In this document: piece by piece, positions 35,935 through 43,340 of the stretch
Position numbering within the stretch: position 1 is the first letter of the stretch
How the letters are laid out: each line of letters starts with the position of its first letter
From: Flavobacterium saliperosum
GTDB taxonomy: Bacteria > Bacteroidota > Bacteroidia > Flavobacteriales > Flavobacteriaceae
Reading direction: 5' to 3'
Length of the DNA: 64,000 bases
NCBI RefSeq assembly: GCF_900100625.1
Contig: NZ_FMTY01000002.1
Coordinates: 270,498 to 334,497, forward strand
Position numbers and translations under genes: made by a program
The notes under the pieces: generated by a model
Told to the model about the DNA's origin: nothing
The model's input: only the letters and a program-made list of their open reading frames with translations
Database searches by the model: none

Positions 35935-36566
35935 TAGAATTGAAGGATTTCGATTTTATTGCGGTTCAGTTTGATTTTTCCTTCCAGCTCCAGACTCTTT
36001 AAAAGTCGGGAAATTACTACGCGGGACGTATGCATGTCGGTGGCAATTTCCTGGTGGGTATTGGCAATTTCCGTGGTTCCCAAAACTTTAGCTTTATCGG
36101 TTAAGTATTTGTACAAACGTTCATCCATTTTCATAAAGGCCAAAGTGTCTATGGCTTCCAGCATTTCCAGTAGGCGGACATTGTAGCTTTCGAAAACAAA
36201 ATTGCGCCAGGATTTGTATTTGACAATCCATTCTTCCATTTTTTCAATCGGAATCATGATTAAATCGCCGTCGGTTTCAGAGACTGCGAGTATTTTACTT
36301 TTGCTTTTTCCCAGGCAACAGGTTAGTGTCATCGCGCAGGTATCGCCACGTTCCAGAAAATACAGCAATAATTCGTCGCCGTTTTCGTCTTCCCTTAAAA
36401 TTTTAATGGCGCCGTTTAAGAGTATCGGCATGAATTTTACCTGTTCGCCTATTTCGATAAGAATATCGTCCTGATGGAATTTTCTATGTACGCCAACTGC
36501 GGCAATTTCTTTTAATAATTCATCTTCAAACAGATAGTTGTAGGATTCTTTTAACAGCTGATACAT
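35934..36566 (-). CDS. Crp/Fnr family regulator of the sulfur genes
   Basis: A 210-residue regulator with a cyclic-nucleotide-type domain (about 15-140; DILIEIGEQVKFMPILLNGAIKI) and a winged helix with NTHQEIATDMHTSRVVISRLLKSLELEGKI. The recognition helix differs from that of the Crp/Fnr protein at 8730-9410 (RVVISR against ESCIRL), in line with a different operator. A CCLG motif in LTCCLGKSKSK near residue 85 contains adjacent cysteines that could sense persulfide or oxidants; this is speculation. It is first in an operon with tauE, and a GTAAC-N4-GTTAC site lies at about -41 of its promoter, so it probably activates itself. Confidence 0.88.
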   Translation of the reverse strand: MYQLLKESYNYLFEDELLKEIAAVGVHRKFHQDDILIEIGEQVKFMPILLNGAIKILREDENGDELLLYFLERGDTCAMTLTCCLGKSKSKILAVSETDGDLIMIPIEKMEEWIVKYKSWRNFVFESYNVRLLEMLEAIDTLAFMKMDERLYKYLTDKAKVLGTTEIANTHQEIATDMHTSRVVISRLLKSLELEGKIKLNRNKIEILQF

Positions 36567-36579
36567 TATTTCTTTTTTA

Positions 36580-36622
36580 CAAATTTAGGATTTAGAAAAT
36601 CGCGATACGTAACTTTTGTTAC
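36580..36622 (-). promoter_or_regulatory. Operator and promoter of the crp-tauE operon
   Basis: GTAAC-TTTT-GTTAC (36609-36622) is a perfect inverted repeat with a 4-bp centre. TAAATTTG (36587-36580, minus strand) is a perfect TAnnTTTG element ending 35.5 bp from its centre, so the repeat covers the -35 region at about -41, the class II activator position. Confidence 0.72.
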
Positions 36623-36703
36623 CAATATAAGGAGGAATTATTAATTAATCAAAAAGGAGTGTTAAATTGTTGGTTTGGATTGCATTTTATTCAAAAAAAT
36701 GAC

Positions 36704-36733
36704 TTTGGTTTTGTTTAAAATAACATATATTTG
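36704..36733 (+). promoter_or_regulatory. Promoter of the glutamate dehydrogenase-like gene
   Basis: TTTG (36704-36707), an 18-bp spacer and TATATTTG (36726-36733) match the Bacteroidetes promoter, giving a 5' leader of about 60 nt. Confidence 0.68.
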
Positions 36734-36797
36734 CTTGCTTTTTTCAGAGCATAAAAAATAAACAAACAAACAAAATAAGTTGTAAATCATTAAAACT

Positions 36798-38072
36798 ATG
36801 GCAACAACAGCAAAGCCCCAGCCAACCATGTATGAGAACGTGAAGAATCAGTTCGAAAAGGCGGCTAATGTGATGGGATTGGATGAAACTGTAAAGAAAA
36901 TCCTTTCTTCTACAAACAATGAAATTATAGTAAACTTTCCTGTAAAAATGGACAACGGAACGGTAGAAGTATTTACCGGTTACCGTGTACAGCATAACAA
37001 TGTTTTAGGTCCTTACAAAGGAGGATTGCGTTACCACCCAACAGTGGATATTGATGCAGCAAGAGCATTGGCAACCTGGATGACATGGAAAACCTCTTTA
37101 GCAGGACTTCCTTACGGAGGTGGTAAAGGGGGAATCCAATTGGATCCTAAAAAATATTCACAAGGAGAATTAGAGCGTATCACACGTCGTTTCACTTATG
37201 CATTAGGTGACAATATCGGTCCTGAGCATGATATTCCTGCACCGGATGTGAATACAAACGCACAAATGATGGCTTGGATTGCAGATACGTATATGTCTAC
37301 AAAATCTCCGGCTGAGCGTTCTAAAAACCAACACGTGGTTACCGGAAAACCGGTAGGTTCAGGAGGTTTGGAAGGTCGTGACCGTGCAACAGGTTTCGGA
37401 GTAGTGGTTACTTTGGAATCTTGGGCAAAATTAAGAAACACTTCTTTGGAAGGAAAAAGATATATCGTTCAGGGATTTGGTAATGTAGGGTACTGGGCAG
37501 CTCACTTTATGAACAAAAACGGAGCAATCCTTGTTGGAGTTCAGGATGCTACAGGAACAATCTACAATCCGGAAGGAATCGATCCTGAGGCATTATTGCG
37601 TTTCCAGGCCGATAACGGAACGATTTCAGGTTTCAAAAACACACAGGATTACAATGGTGCAGAATTCTTCGGAATTGACTGTGACGTAATTATCCCTGCT
37701 GCTTTAGGAAATCAGATTACTGCCGGAAATGCTGATACAGTAAAAGCGAAAGTTATTGCTGAAGGAGCAAACGGACCAACAGATACAGAAGGTGAAGCTA
37801 TTTTATTGGCAAAAGGAATTGAGATTATTCCGGACATTTTATGTAACTCAGGAGGTGTAATCGGTTCTTACTTTGAGTGGCTGCAAAACCGTAACGGAGA
37901 AATCTGGACTATGGACGATGTGATCATCAAATTGAGAAAGAAAATGGAAGACGCTTTCAATCGTGTGGTAATTTCAGGCGGTCAGTACAAAACAGACTGG
38001 AGAACAGCGGCTTACATTCAAGCGTTAGTACGTATTGAAATGGCTTACAAACAAAGAGGTATCTTCCCTTAA
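36798..38072 (+). CDS. Glu/Leu/Phe/Val dehydrogenase (glutamate dehydrogenase type)
   Basis: A 424-residue enzyme that interconverts glutamate and 2-oxoglutarate plus ammonia, using NAD(P). The catalytic segment GLPYGGGKGGIQLDPK with the active-site lysines is present, as are GPYKGGLRYHP, PAPDVNTNAQMMAW (catalytic Asp), the Rossmann segment VQGFGNVGYWAAHF and EGANGPTDTEGEAILL. The length and layout fit the hexameric catabolic type (like RocG/GudB) rather than the larger GdhA, but cofactor and direction are not certain. It is monocistronic with a clear promoter and terminator and strongly biased codons, suggesting high expression. Confidence 0.93.
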   Translation: MATTAKPQPTMYENVKNQFEKAANVMGLDETVKKILSSTNNEIIVNFPVKMDNGTVEVFTGYRVQHNNVLGPYKGGLRYHPTVDIDAARALATWMTWKTSLAGLPYGGGKGGIQLDPKKYSQGELERITRRFTYALGDNIGPEHDIPAPDVNTNAQMMAWIADTYMSTKSPAERSKNQHVVTGKPVGSGGLEGRDRATGFGVVVTLESWAKLRNTSLEGKRYIVQGFGNVGYWAAHFMNKNGAILVGVQDATGTIYNPEGIDPEALLRFQADNGTISGFKNTQDYNGAEFFGIDCDVIIPAALGNQITAGNADTVKAKVIAEGANGPTDTEGEAILLAKGIEIIPDILCNSGGVIGSYFEWLQNRNGEIWTMDDVIIKLRKKMEDAFNRVVISGGQYKTDWRTAAYIQALVRIEMAYKQRGIFP

Positions 38073-38092
38073 TTGGTACTATTTTCAGATAC

Positions 38093-38124
38093 AAAAAACC
38101 ATCCGCCACCGCGGATGGTTTTTT
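38093..38124 (+). terminator. Intrinsic terminator after the dehydrogenase gene
   Basis: AAAAAACCATCCGC / GCGGATGGTTTTTT with a 4-nt loop. Confidence 0.9.
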
Positions 38125-38190
38125 ATTTTCTATAATTAGCGTTTTCTTTGCGTCCCTTGCGAAAAACTTAGCGCACTTTGCGGTTAGATT

Positions 38191-38565
38191 TTAAATGACA
38201 CTAAACAGCAAAACCAACCACCCGGCAACCAATAATAATCCACCAAGCGGTGTAATAGGCCCAAGAAATCGCCATTTGTTACCACTCATTGAAGTCAGGC
38301 ATAATCCGTAAATACTGAATGAAAATAAGAATACTCCAATAATAAAACACCAGCCAATAGTTTTTTCCAAACCGGATTGAAATGTTATAAGTTGCGGAAG
38401 AATTAATAAAACAAGTGCATGGTACATTTGATACTTTACCCCGGTTTCAAAGCTTTTCAGTAAATCCTCACTCATTTTTTTCTTTAAAGCATGCGCACCA
38501 AAGGCTCCGAAAATTACAGCCAATCCGCCATACAAAGCGCCAAATGCTAAAATGGTTTCTTTCAT
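38191..38565 (-). CDS. DUF423 family small membrane protein
   Basis: A 124-residue protein with four predicted membrane helices. It has the DUF423 pattern: FGALYGGLAVIFGAFGAHALKKKMS at the start, then TGVKYQMYHALVLLIL and a final ITPLGGLLLVAGWLVL. No function is established for the family. It is on its own and convergent with the dehydrogenase gene. Confidence 0.9.
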   Translation of the reverse strand: MKETILAFGALYGGLAVIFGAFGAHALKKKMSEDLLKSFETGVKYQMYHALVLLILPQLITFQSGLEKTIGWCFIIGVFLFSFSIYGLCLTSMSGNKWRFLGPITPLGGLLLVAGWLVLLFSVI

Positions 38566-38740
38566 AATATTGTTTTTTCAAAGATAATTAATACTATGTG
38601 TATTGGAACGCGGATGACGTTGATTTTGGCAGATTAAAAGATGGGGCTTAAAAATCCGAGCTGCTTTGCATCTGTTTCATCGGCGTTCCATGCCACCAGT
38701 AAATCACGTCCATAAAAACGAAATGCTTATCTTTGCCACA

Positions 38741-39292
38741 ATGCAAAAAGTCTACAACAAAACCAATTTTCACAAACACACATTCTGTATTTACAGAGAA
38801 GTGGCGCTTACGGAAATAGCCGGTTTAAAACTTAGTTATACCAGCAAATCCGGAAGCAGTTATTATTTTACGGAAAAGGGGCTGTACAGAGTTTCCAATC
38901 ATTGGGGACGTGCTGCCAATTGCCGTTGGCGTCTGTTGCCTTTGGAAAACGGAACTTTATCCAAAACAAAAGCAGGTTATGCCAACTGGTCCGATTTTTA
39001 TCCGAACAACGAACACGACAACCTGTTTTATGTGGAAGTGAATTGGGAGACTATGGAAGTCAGTTTTCAACACAAATGCAATCCGGAGTACAATGGAAAA
39101 GCCCAACTTCGAAATGCGACAGAAACCGCTAAAGTAGTTCGTCATCTAAACGAAGTGCTTACCACCGATAATTGGGCAAAATATATTAATTTTGACGATA
39201 TAAACATATTACGAAAAGAAGTTGTATCAGCATTAGTGAATACAAACCGTTCGTTTATCGATATTAAAAGAAACTATCATGAGCAGAAATAA
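38741..39292 (+). CDS. Uncharacterised protein, paralogue of 40211-40768
   Basis: The frame is open from 38666, but the ATG at 38741 (MQKVYNKTNFHKHTFCIYRE) aligns with its paralogue, so it is chosen; 183 residues. Shared blocks with the protein at 40211-40768 are FC(I/V)(Y/F)(R/K)EV(A/P)LTEI, SKSGS(S/V)YY(F/Y)TE, GxYR(V/L)SNHWGR, WRLLP and, at the end, INILRK-(E/V)(V/I)V and NTNRS-type segments. I recognise no known domain. A compact mixed alpha-beta cytoplasmic protein is likely. It overlaps the next small gene by 14 bp, suggesting coupling. Confidence 0.75.
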   Translation: MQKVYNKTNFHKHTFCIYREVALTEIAGLKLSYTSKSGSSYYFTEKGLYRVSNHWGRAANCRWRLLPLENGTLSKTKAGYANWSDFYPNNEHDNLFYVEVNWETMEVSFQHKCNPEYNGKAQLRNATETAKVVRHLNEVLTTDNWAKYINFDDINILRKEVVSALVNTNRSFIDIKRNYHEQK

Positions 39293-39425
39293 CGAAGCGA
39301 ATATAAAAAAGCACAACGACAAACTGCACAAAGCTCAAGACAAGGCAAAAAAAGCTGCGATTACTCGAAAGGAAAAATTGAAAGCTATTACCAAAAAGTT
39401 TAACGAGAGTAATAATAAAGCTTAA
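39279..39425 (+). CDS. Small Lys-rich helical protein
   Basis: A 48-residue frame (starts MSRNNEANIKKHNDKLHKAQ) with a high content of Lys, Ala and Glu and no Trp or Phe-rich core, likely a single charged helix. It overlaps the end of the preceding gene in another frame and lies 12 bp before the next. The steady amino acid pattern and the tight position in a run of genes suggest that it is real, although it is too short to be certain. No function is recognised. Confidence 0.55.
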   Translation: MSRNNEANIKKHNDKLHKAQDKAKKAAITRKEKLKAITKKFNESNNKA

Positions 39426-39437
39426 AGCAACAGATAC

Positions 39438-39650
39438 ATGGAAATCAACTTCACCGAATTACAAATAACCGTACAGCAAGTAATCGATTTATTAGCTGCC
39501 AAAGACACCAAAGGGGCCAATAATAAATTAACCGATGCCAGCGAGTTATTGGATGAATTACTGGATCATGCCGAAGAAGACGATGATTTAATTGAAATCA
39601 GCCGCTATCAGGTGTTGTTGAATCAGTTGCATCAGAAGATTAATGGGTAG
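39438..39650 (+). CDS. Uncharacterised 70-residue acidic helical protein
   Basis: Sequence MEINFTELQITVQQVIDLLA then KDTKGANNKLTDASELLDELLDHAEEDDDLIEISRYQVLLNQLHQKING, strongly acidic in the middle and probably all-helical. It follows the two preceding small genes in the same direction with a 12-bp gap, so the three may form an operon. I do not recognise the family. A tandem repeat begins 25 bp after its stop. Confidence 0.65.
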   Translation: MEINFTELQITVQQVIDLLAAKDTKGANNKLTDASELLDELLDHAEEDDDLIEISRYQVLLNQLHQKING

Positions 39651-39675
39651 TTATAAGTTATAAGGGAAAAGATTG

Positions 39676-39776
39676 AAAGCAGAGAGCAGAGAGCAGAGAG
39701 CAGAGAGCAGAAAGCAGAAAGCAGAAGGCAGAGAGCAGGAAGTAGGAAGTAGGAAGTAGGAAGTAGGAAGTAGGAA
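39676..39776. repeat. Heptamer tandem repeats (AGCAGAG/AGCAGAA then GAAGTAG)
   Basis: About 100 bp of purine-rich 7-bp units: AGCAGAG and variants AGCAGAA repeated roughly eight times, then GAAGTAG about five times. It lies between 39650 and the yecA/ychJ-like gene at 39825. No coding or hairpin structure is seen. A similar but not identical heptamer array ends the window. Confidence 0.92.
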
Positions 39777-39824
39777 TATCCCTTATCCCTTAACTCTTTT
39801 CCCATTTCATAAAATAAACTAAAA

Positions 39825-40211
39825 ATGCAAAACTGTTATTGTGGTTCCGGTAAGTCCTTTTCGGAATGCTGTGAACCTTATATTTCCGGTGTACAAAAAG
39901 CCCCAACTACCGAAGTTTTGATGCGTTCGCGTTATTCGGCGTATTGTACTCATGCTGCGGATTATTTAGTGGCTACTACGCATTCTTCCACACGCCGTCA
40001 TCACAATAAGAAAGACATTCTTTCCTGGGCATCAGAAAACCATTGGATTAAATTGGAAATCATTTCGGCTTCCGAAAATACAGTGGAATTCAAAGCGTAT
40101 TTCATGGACAATCGTTTGCAGAACAACATTCATCACGAGAAATCCACTTTCAAAAAAGAAGGTGAAAGCTGGTATTACGTGGATGGTATTTTCAATGAAG
40201 CAATCAGGTAA
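39825..40211 (+). CDS. YchJ family SEC-C motif protein
   Basis: A 128-residue protein opening with a SEC-C zinc motif, CYCGSGKSFSECC, followed by the YchJ domain: PTTEVLMRSRYSAYCTHAADYLVATTH, then WIKLEI and SWYYVDG near the end. The N-terminal cysteines would bind zinc. The biochemical function of the family is not known. Its stop codon overlaps the start of the next gene (TAATG), so the two are coupled. Confidence 0.9.
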   Translation: MQNCYCGSGKSFSECCEPYISGVQKAPTTEVLMRSRYSAYCTHAADYLVATTHSSTRRHHNKKDILSWASENHWIKLEIISASENTVEFKAYFMDNRLQNNIHHEKSTFKKEGESWYYVDGIFNEAIR

Positions 40212-40768
40212 TGCTTAAGACGGTTCCATTTCAACCAAAAGGGAATTCCTTTAAGAATACGTTTTGTGTTTTTAAAGAAGTGCCGCTAACGGAAATAACC
40301 CATTTGGAACAACAGTTTGTCAGCAAATCAGGAAGTGTTTATTATTATACGGAATTGGGTATGTACCGTCTTTCCAACCACTGGGGAAGACTGGCCAACA
40401 GCAAATGGCGTTTATTGCCCATGAAACCGGAAACGACATCCAAAATCAAATTAGGATTTGCAGAATGGAAGGCTTTTTATCCGGATGATGCTTCGGAGAA
40501 ATGGTATTACATCACCGCTGATTTTGAAACCCTTACCGCGAACTATTACCATAAAAACAGTCCGGATTACCAAGGAAAAGAAGTGGTGCGCACTTATAAC
40601 GAAACCCAAAAAAGGTTGAAAAACATCCGCAACCTGCTCACGCTTACCCAATGGGCAAAACATTTTAATCAGGACATAGCCATACTCCGGAAAGTCATTG
40701 TTACCGAATTGATTCACACCAACAAAACCCTTGAAACAATAAAAAGAGAAGTTTTGAGCAACGGTTAA
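40211..40768 (+). CDS. Uncharacterised protein, paralogue of 38741-39292
   Basis: A 185-residue protein sharing blocks with the one at 38741-39292 (FCVFKEVPLTEI, SKSGSVYYYTE, YRLSNHWGR, WRLLP, DIAILRKVIV, HTNKT). Identity looks roughly 40 percent by eye. It is translationally coupled to the YchJ-like gene by overlap and ends with a 4-bp overlap with the convergent 2H phosphoesterase gene. No domain known to me. The duplication within 1.5 kb, with two different neighbours, suggests diversification rather than a fresh copy. Confidence 0.75.
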   Translation: MLKTVPFQPKGNSFKNTFCVFKEVPLTEITHLEQQFVSKSGSVYYYTELGMYRLSNHWGRLANSKWRLLPMKPETTSKIKLGFAEWKAFYPDDASEKWYYITADFETLTANYYHKNSPDYQGKEVVRTYNETQKRLKNIRNLLTLTQWAKHFNQDIAILRKVIVTELIHTNKTLETIKREVLSNG

Positions 40769-41322
40769 AAAAGCGTTCCCTGAATTTCTTTTTGTGGATT
40801 ACCCTGAAACGGAAACGTATCCGTAACTTCAAATTGTTTTATAGTTTCATTGAACTTTCGCAGGACCATACTCTCACATAAAAAATGAGTGTCAATTTCG
40901 GTAAACATCTTATACGCGGTTTCGATATGCTCGGGTGTCAATCTTCGGGCAATCGACAAATGCGGGTCATCACTTTTATGTAAATTCTTTATGATGAGCG
41001 TATCGTTAATCCGTTTCATTATTGGTTTCAGATTGCTTTTGGAAATTGCATCCGGAGCGATAAAAAAAGCCCCGTTCGGATAGGAACCAAAGTTTGTTAA
41101 ACGCACCTTCACCGGTTCAAAACCGTCAGCCAGTCTGGTTAATTGCTGTTTGACTTTTTCGATTACCGCATCCGATGCCTTGAATTCACAAACGGTAATA
41201 TGTCCCACCGAATTCTTACTGTGAAACCAACCCACTTTATCAGACAGGCGTTCTTTCATCCCTTTAACCTGAGCAATAACCGTCTCAGAGGGATAAAACG
41301 CAACCGAATAATGTCCTTCCAT
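40765..41322 (-). CDS. 2'-5' RNA ligase family (2H phosphoesterase) protein
   Basis: A 185-residue protein with the two HxT/S catalytic motifs of the 2H phosphoesterase superfamily: HITV (H41, T43) and HLSI (H121, S123). The spacing of 80 residues is normal for the LigT group. Such proteins hydrolyse cyclic nucleotide phosphates or ligate tRNA half ends in vitro; the native substrate here is unknown. It is convergent with and overlaps the uncharacterised gene before it. Confidence 0.87.
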   Translation of the reverse strand: MEGHYSVAFYPSETVIAQVKGMKERLSDKVGWFHSKNSVGHITVCEFKASDAVIEKVKQQLTRLADGFEPVKVRLTNFGSYPNGAFFIAPDAISKSNLKPIMKRINDTLIIKNLHKSDDPHLSIARRLTPEHIETAYKMFTEIDTHFLCESMVLRKFNETIKQFEVTDTFPFQGNPQKEIQGTLF

Positions 41323-41455
41323 AAATGTTAGTAATAATAGCGTAAATGTAAGAGATTGTATTCATTATGGTGATATACAGGTAGAATCTTTTCTTTCTTC
41401 GGTATCAAGACAAGAGAAAAATACTTAAATTTGAGAGAACACTCACTATTTCAAC

Positions 41456-43060
41456 ATGATACCAAAGACCAAACTGCGCGAATCGATCTTCCGACACCTA
41501 GACGGTATAACCATCGCTCCAGTAGCCATTAATCTGAAAGACAAAGGTGTCTTGGAGCATCTGCTTAAAGTTAAGAAAACTACCCTTTCCGAGATTACAA
41601 CCGAGTTTAAAGCCAACGAAGGCTATATGAATGTGGCACTTCGGCTGTTGGCATCGCAGGGTTTTTTAGCGTATCATGCCGATAACAGTACCAATACGGT
41701 AACTGTTACAACAAACAATACAACCGAGTTTGCTTTTTCTTTAGTGCCTTTATACAAAGATGTAGTCGAACTGCTCAACACCACCGATGTTTTTACTTCC
41801 AATACCATCACAGCCGAAAGCATTGAAAAGTTAGAACCGCTTTTCAATACCTATACGAGGAACTGCAATCTCACATTCAATGATAATGCAACGCTGAAAG
41901 CCATACAGGAACAGATATTAATGCACATTGAAGGGTATCTGGTAGCTCCGTTAATCGTGAGTTTGGGAATGAGTGGTATGTTTCACAAATATTTTATGGA
42001 GACGTCCTTCAGAGCGGAAGAATTCCACAAAAACCCGGAAGCCTTTGCCAAAATGCTCAATTTCTTTACCTATTTAGGATGGTTTACCGAGAAAAAAGGC
42101 AATTATCAGTTTACTGAAGATGGATTGTTCTTTGCTAAAAGAGCTACCGCATATGGCGTAACGGTATCTTATCTGCCGATGTTCAAGCATATGGAAAGCC
42201 TGTTATTTGGTGATCCGAATGAGATGCGCGACATCGCCGTCAACGAAGATGAGATTCACGTAAACCGCGAAATGAACGTGTGGGGCAGTGGAGGAGCGCA
42301 CGCCACTTATTTTAAAGTCATCGACGAAATCATTATCGAATTGTTCAACAAACCCATACAGGAACAACCTAAAGGAATACTTGATATGGGTTGTGGTAAT
42401 GGTGCTTTCTTACAACATATTTTTGATGTGATAGAACGTCAGACACTTAGAGGAAAAATGCTAGATGAATACCCGTTGTTTTTAGTGGGTGTCGATTACA
42501 ACCAAGCGGCTCTGAAAGTAACCCGGGCCAATTTAATCAAAGCCGATATCTGGGCTAAAGTGATTTGGGGCGACATTGGAAATCCCGATGCCCTTGCGTT
42601 GGACTTAACCGAAAACTACAACATTGACCTGAAAGACCTATTGAATGTGCGTACCTTTTTAGACCACAACCGCATTTGGGAAGAACCAAAAACCAGAACG
42701 CCGGGCAGAATAAGCAATTCTACAGGAGCCTTTGCGCACCGTGGTAGGCATTTGACCAATAACGAAGTGGAGGATAACCTGTTAATGCATTTTAACAAAT
42801 GGGCGCCGTACGTACACAAATTCGGATTACTGATGATAGAACTGCACACCGTTGCTCCACAACTAACCGCTGCCAATTTAGGAAGTACCGCTGCTACGGC
42901 TTATGATGCCACACACGGTTTCTCCGATCAGTACATTGTGGAAATTGATGTGCTGCACAAAGTAGCTGCCGAAGCCGGTTTGCAACCTGATATGGATTAT
43001 TTCAGAAAGTTTCCTAATACGGATTATGCTACCGTTAGTATTAATTTGTTGAAGGGGTAA
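41456..43060 (+). CDS. Class I SAM-dependent methyltransferase with two N-terminal winged-helix-like modules
   Basis: A 534-residue protein. Two N-terminal modules look alike: KKTTLSEITTEFKANEGYMNVALRLLASQGFLAY (about 38-75) and FRAEEFHKNPEAFAKMLNFFTYLGWFTEKKGNYQFTEDG (about 180-225), each resembling the dimerisation/winged-helix domain of O-methyltransferases. The catalytic part carries motif I, GILDMGCGNGAFLQHIFD (about 303-320), then LFLVGVDYNQAALKVTRANL. The substrate cannot be inferred. It is followed by family A repeats and a convergent saccharopine-dehydrogenase-like gene. Homologues in natural-product synthesis are possible, but no cluster is visible. Confidence 0.82.
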   Translation: MIPKTKLRESIFRHLDGITIAPVAINLKDKGVLEHLLKVKKTTLSEITTEFKANEGYMNVALRLLASQGFLAYHADNSTNTVTVTTNNTTEFAFSLVPLYKDVVELLNTTDVFTSNTITAESIEKLEPLFNTYTRNCNLTFNDNATLKAIQEQILMHIEGYLVAPLIVSLGMSGMFHKYFMETSFRAEEFHKNPEAFAKMLNFFTYLGWFTEKKGNYQFTEDGLFFAKRATAYGVTVSYLPMFKHMESLLFGDPNEMRDIAVNEDEIHVNREMNVWGSGGAHATYFKVIDEIIIELFNKPIQEQPKGILDMGCGNGAFLQHIFDVIERQTLRGKMLDEYPLFLVGVDYNQAALKVTRANLIKADIWAKVIWGDIGNPDALALDLTENYNIDLKDLLNVRTFLDHNRIWEEPKTRTPGRISNSTGAFAHRGRHLTNNEVEDNLLMHFNKWAPYVHKFGLLMIELHTVAPQLTAANLGSTAATAYDATHGFSDQYIVEIDVLHKVAAEAGLQPDMDYFRKFPNTDYATVSINLLKG

Positions 43061-43096
43061 TTTCGGTTTGTTATTACTAACGTAGCATATTCCTAC

Positions 43097-43312
43097 AGTC
43101 ATTGCGAGCTTGCGAAACAATCTCTTCTTTAATCATGAGATTGCTTCGTCGTCCCGATAGCTATCGGGACTCCTCGCAATGACAGCTTGGTTATCTCCTC
43201 GCAATGACAGTGTAGATGCCTACCACAATGACGGTGGACTCACAACATGAGCGTGAGTCGTTGTGTCATTACGAGCGTAGTGAAAAGGAGCGCGGCAATC
43301 TCATCATTGAAG
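43097..43312. repeat. Family A repeat cluster with palindromic core
   Basis: Starts TCATTGCGAG, contains GAGATTGCTTCGTC, the 20-bp palindrome GTCCCGATAGCTATCGGGAC (43151-43170) and TCCTCGCAATGACAG, followed by degenerate copies to 43312. The space between the methyltransferase stop (43060) and the convergent gene (43341) is filled by it. Confidence 0.92.
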
Positions 43313-43340
43313 TTGAAATTACTTAATCATTCAACTCGTT

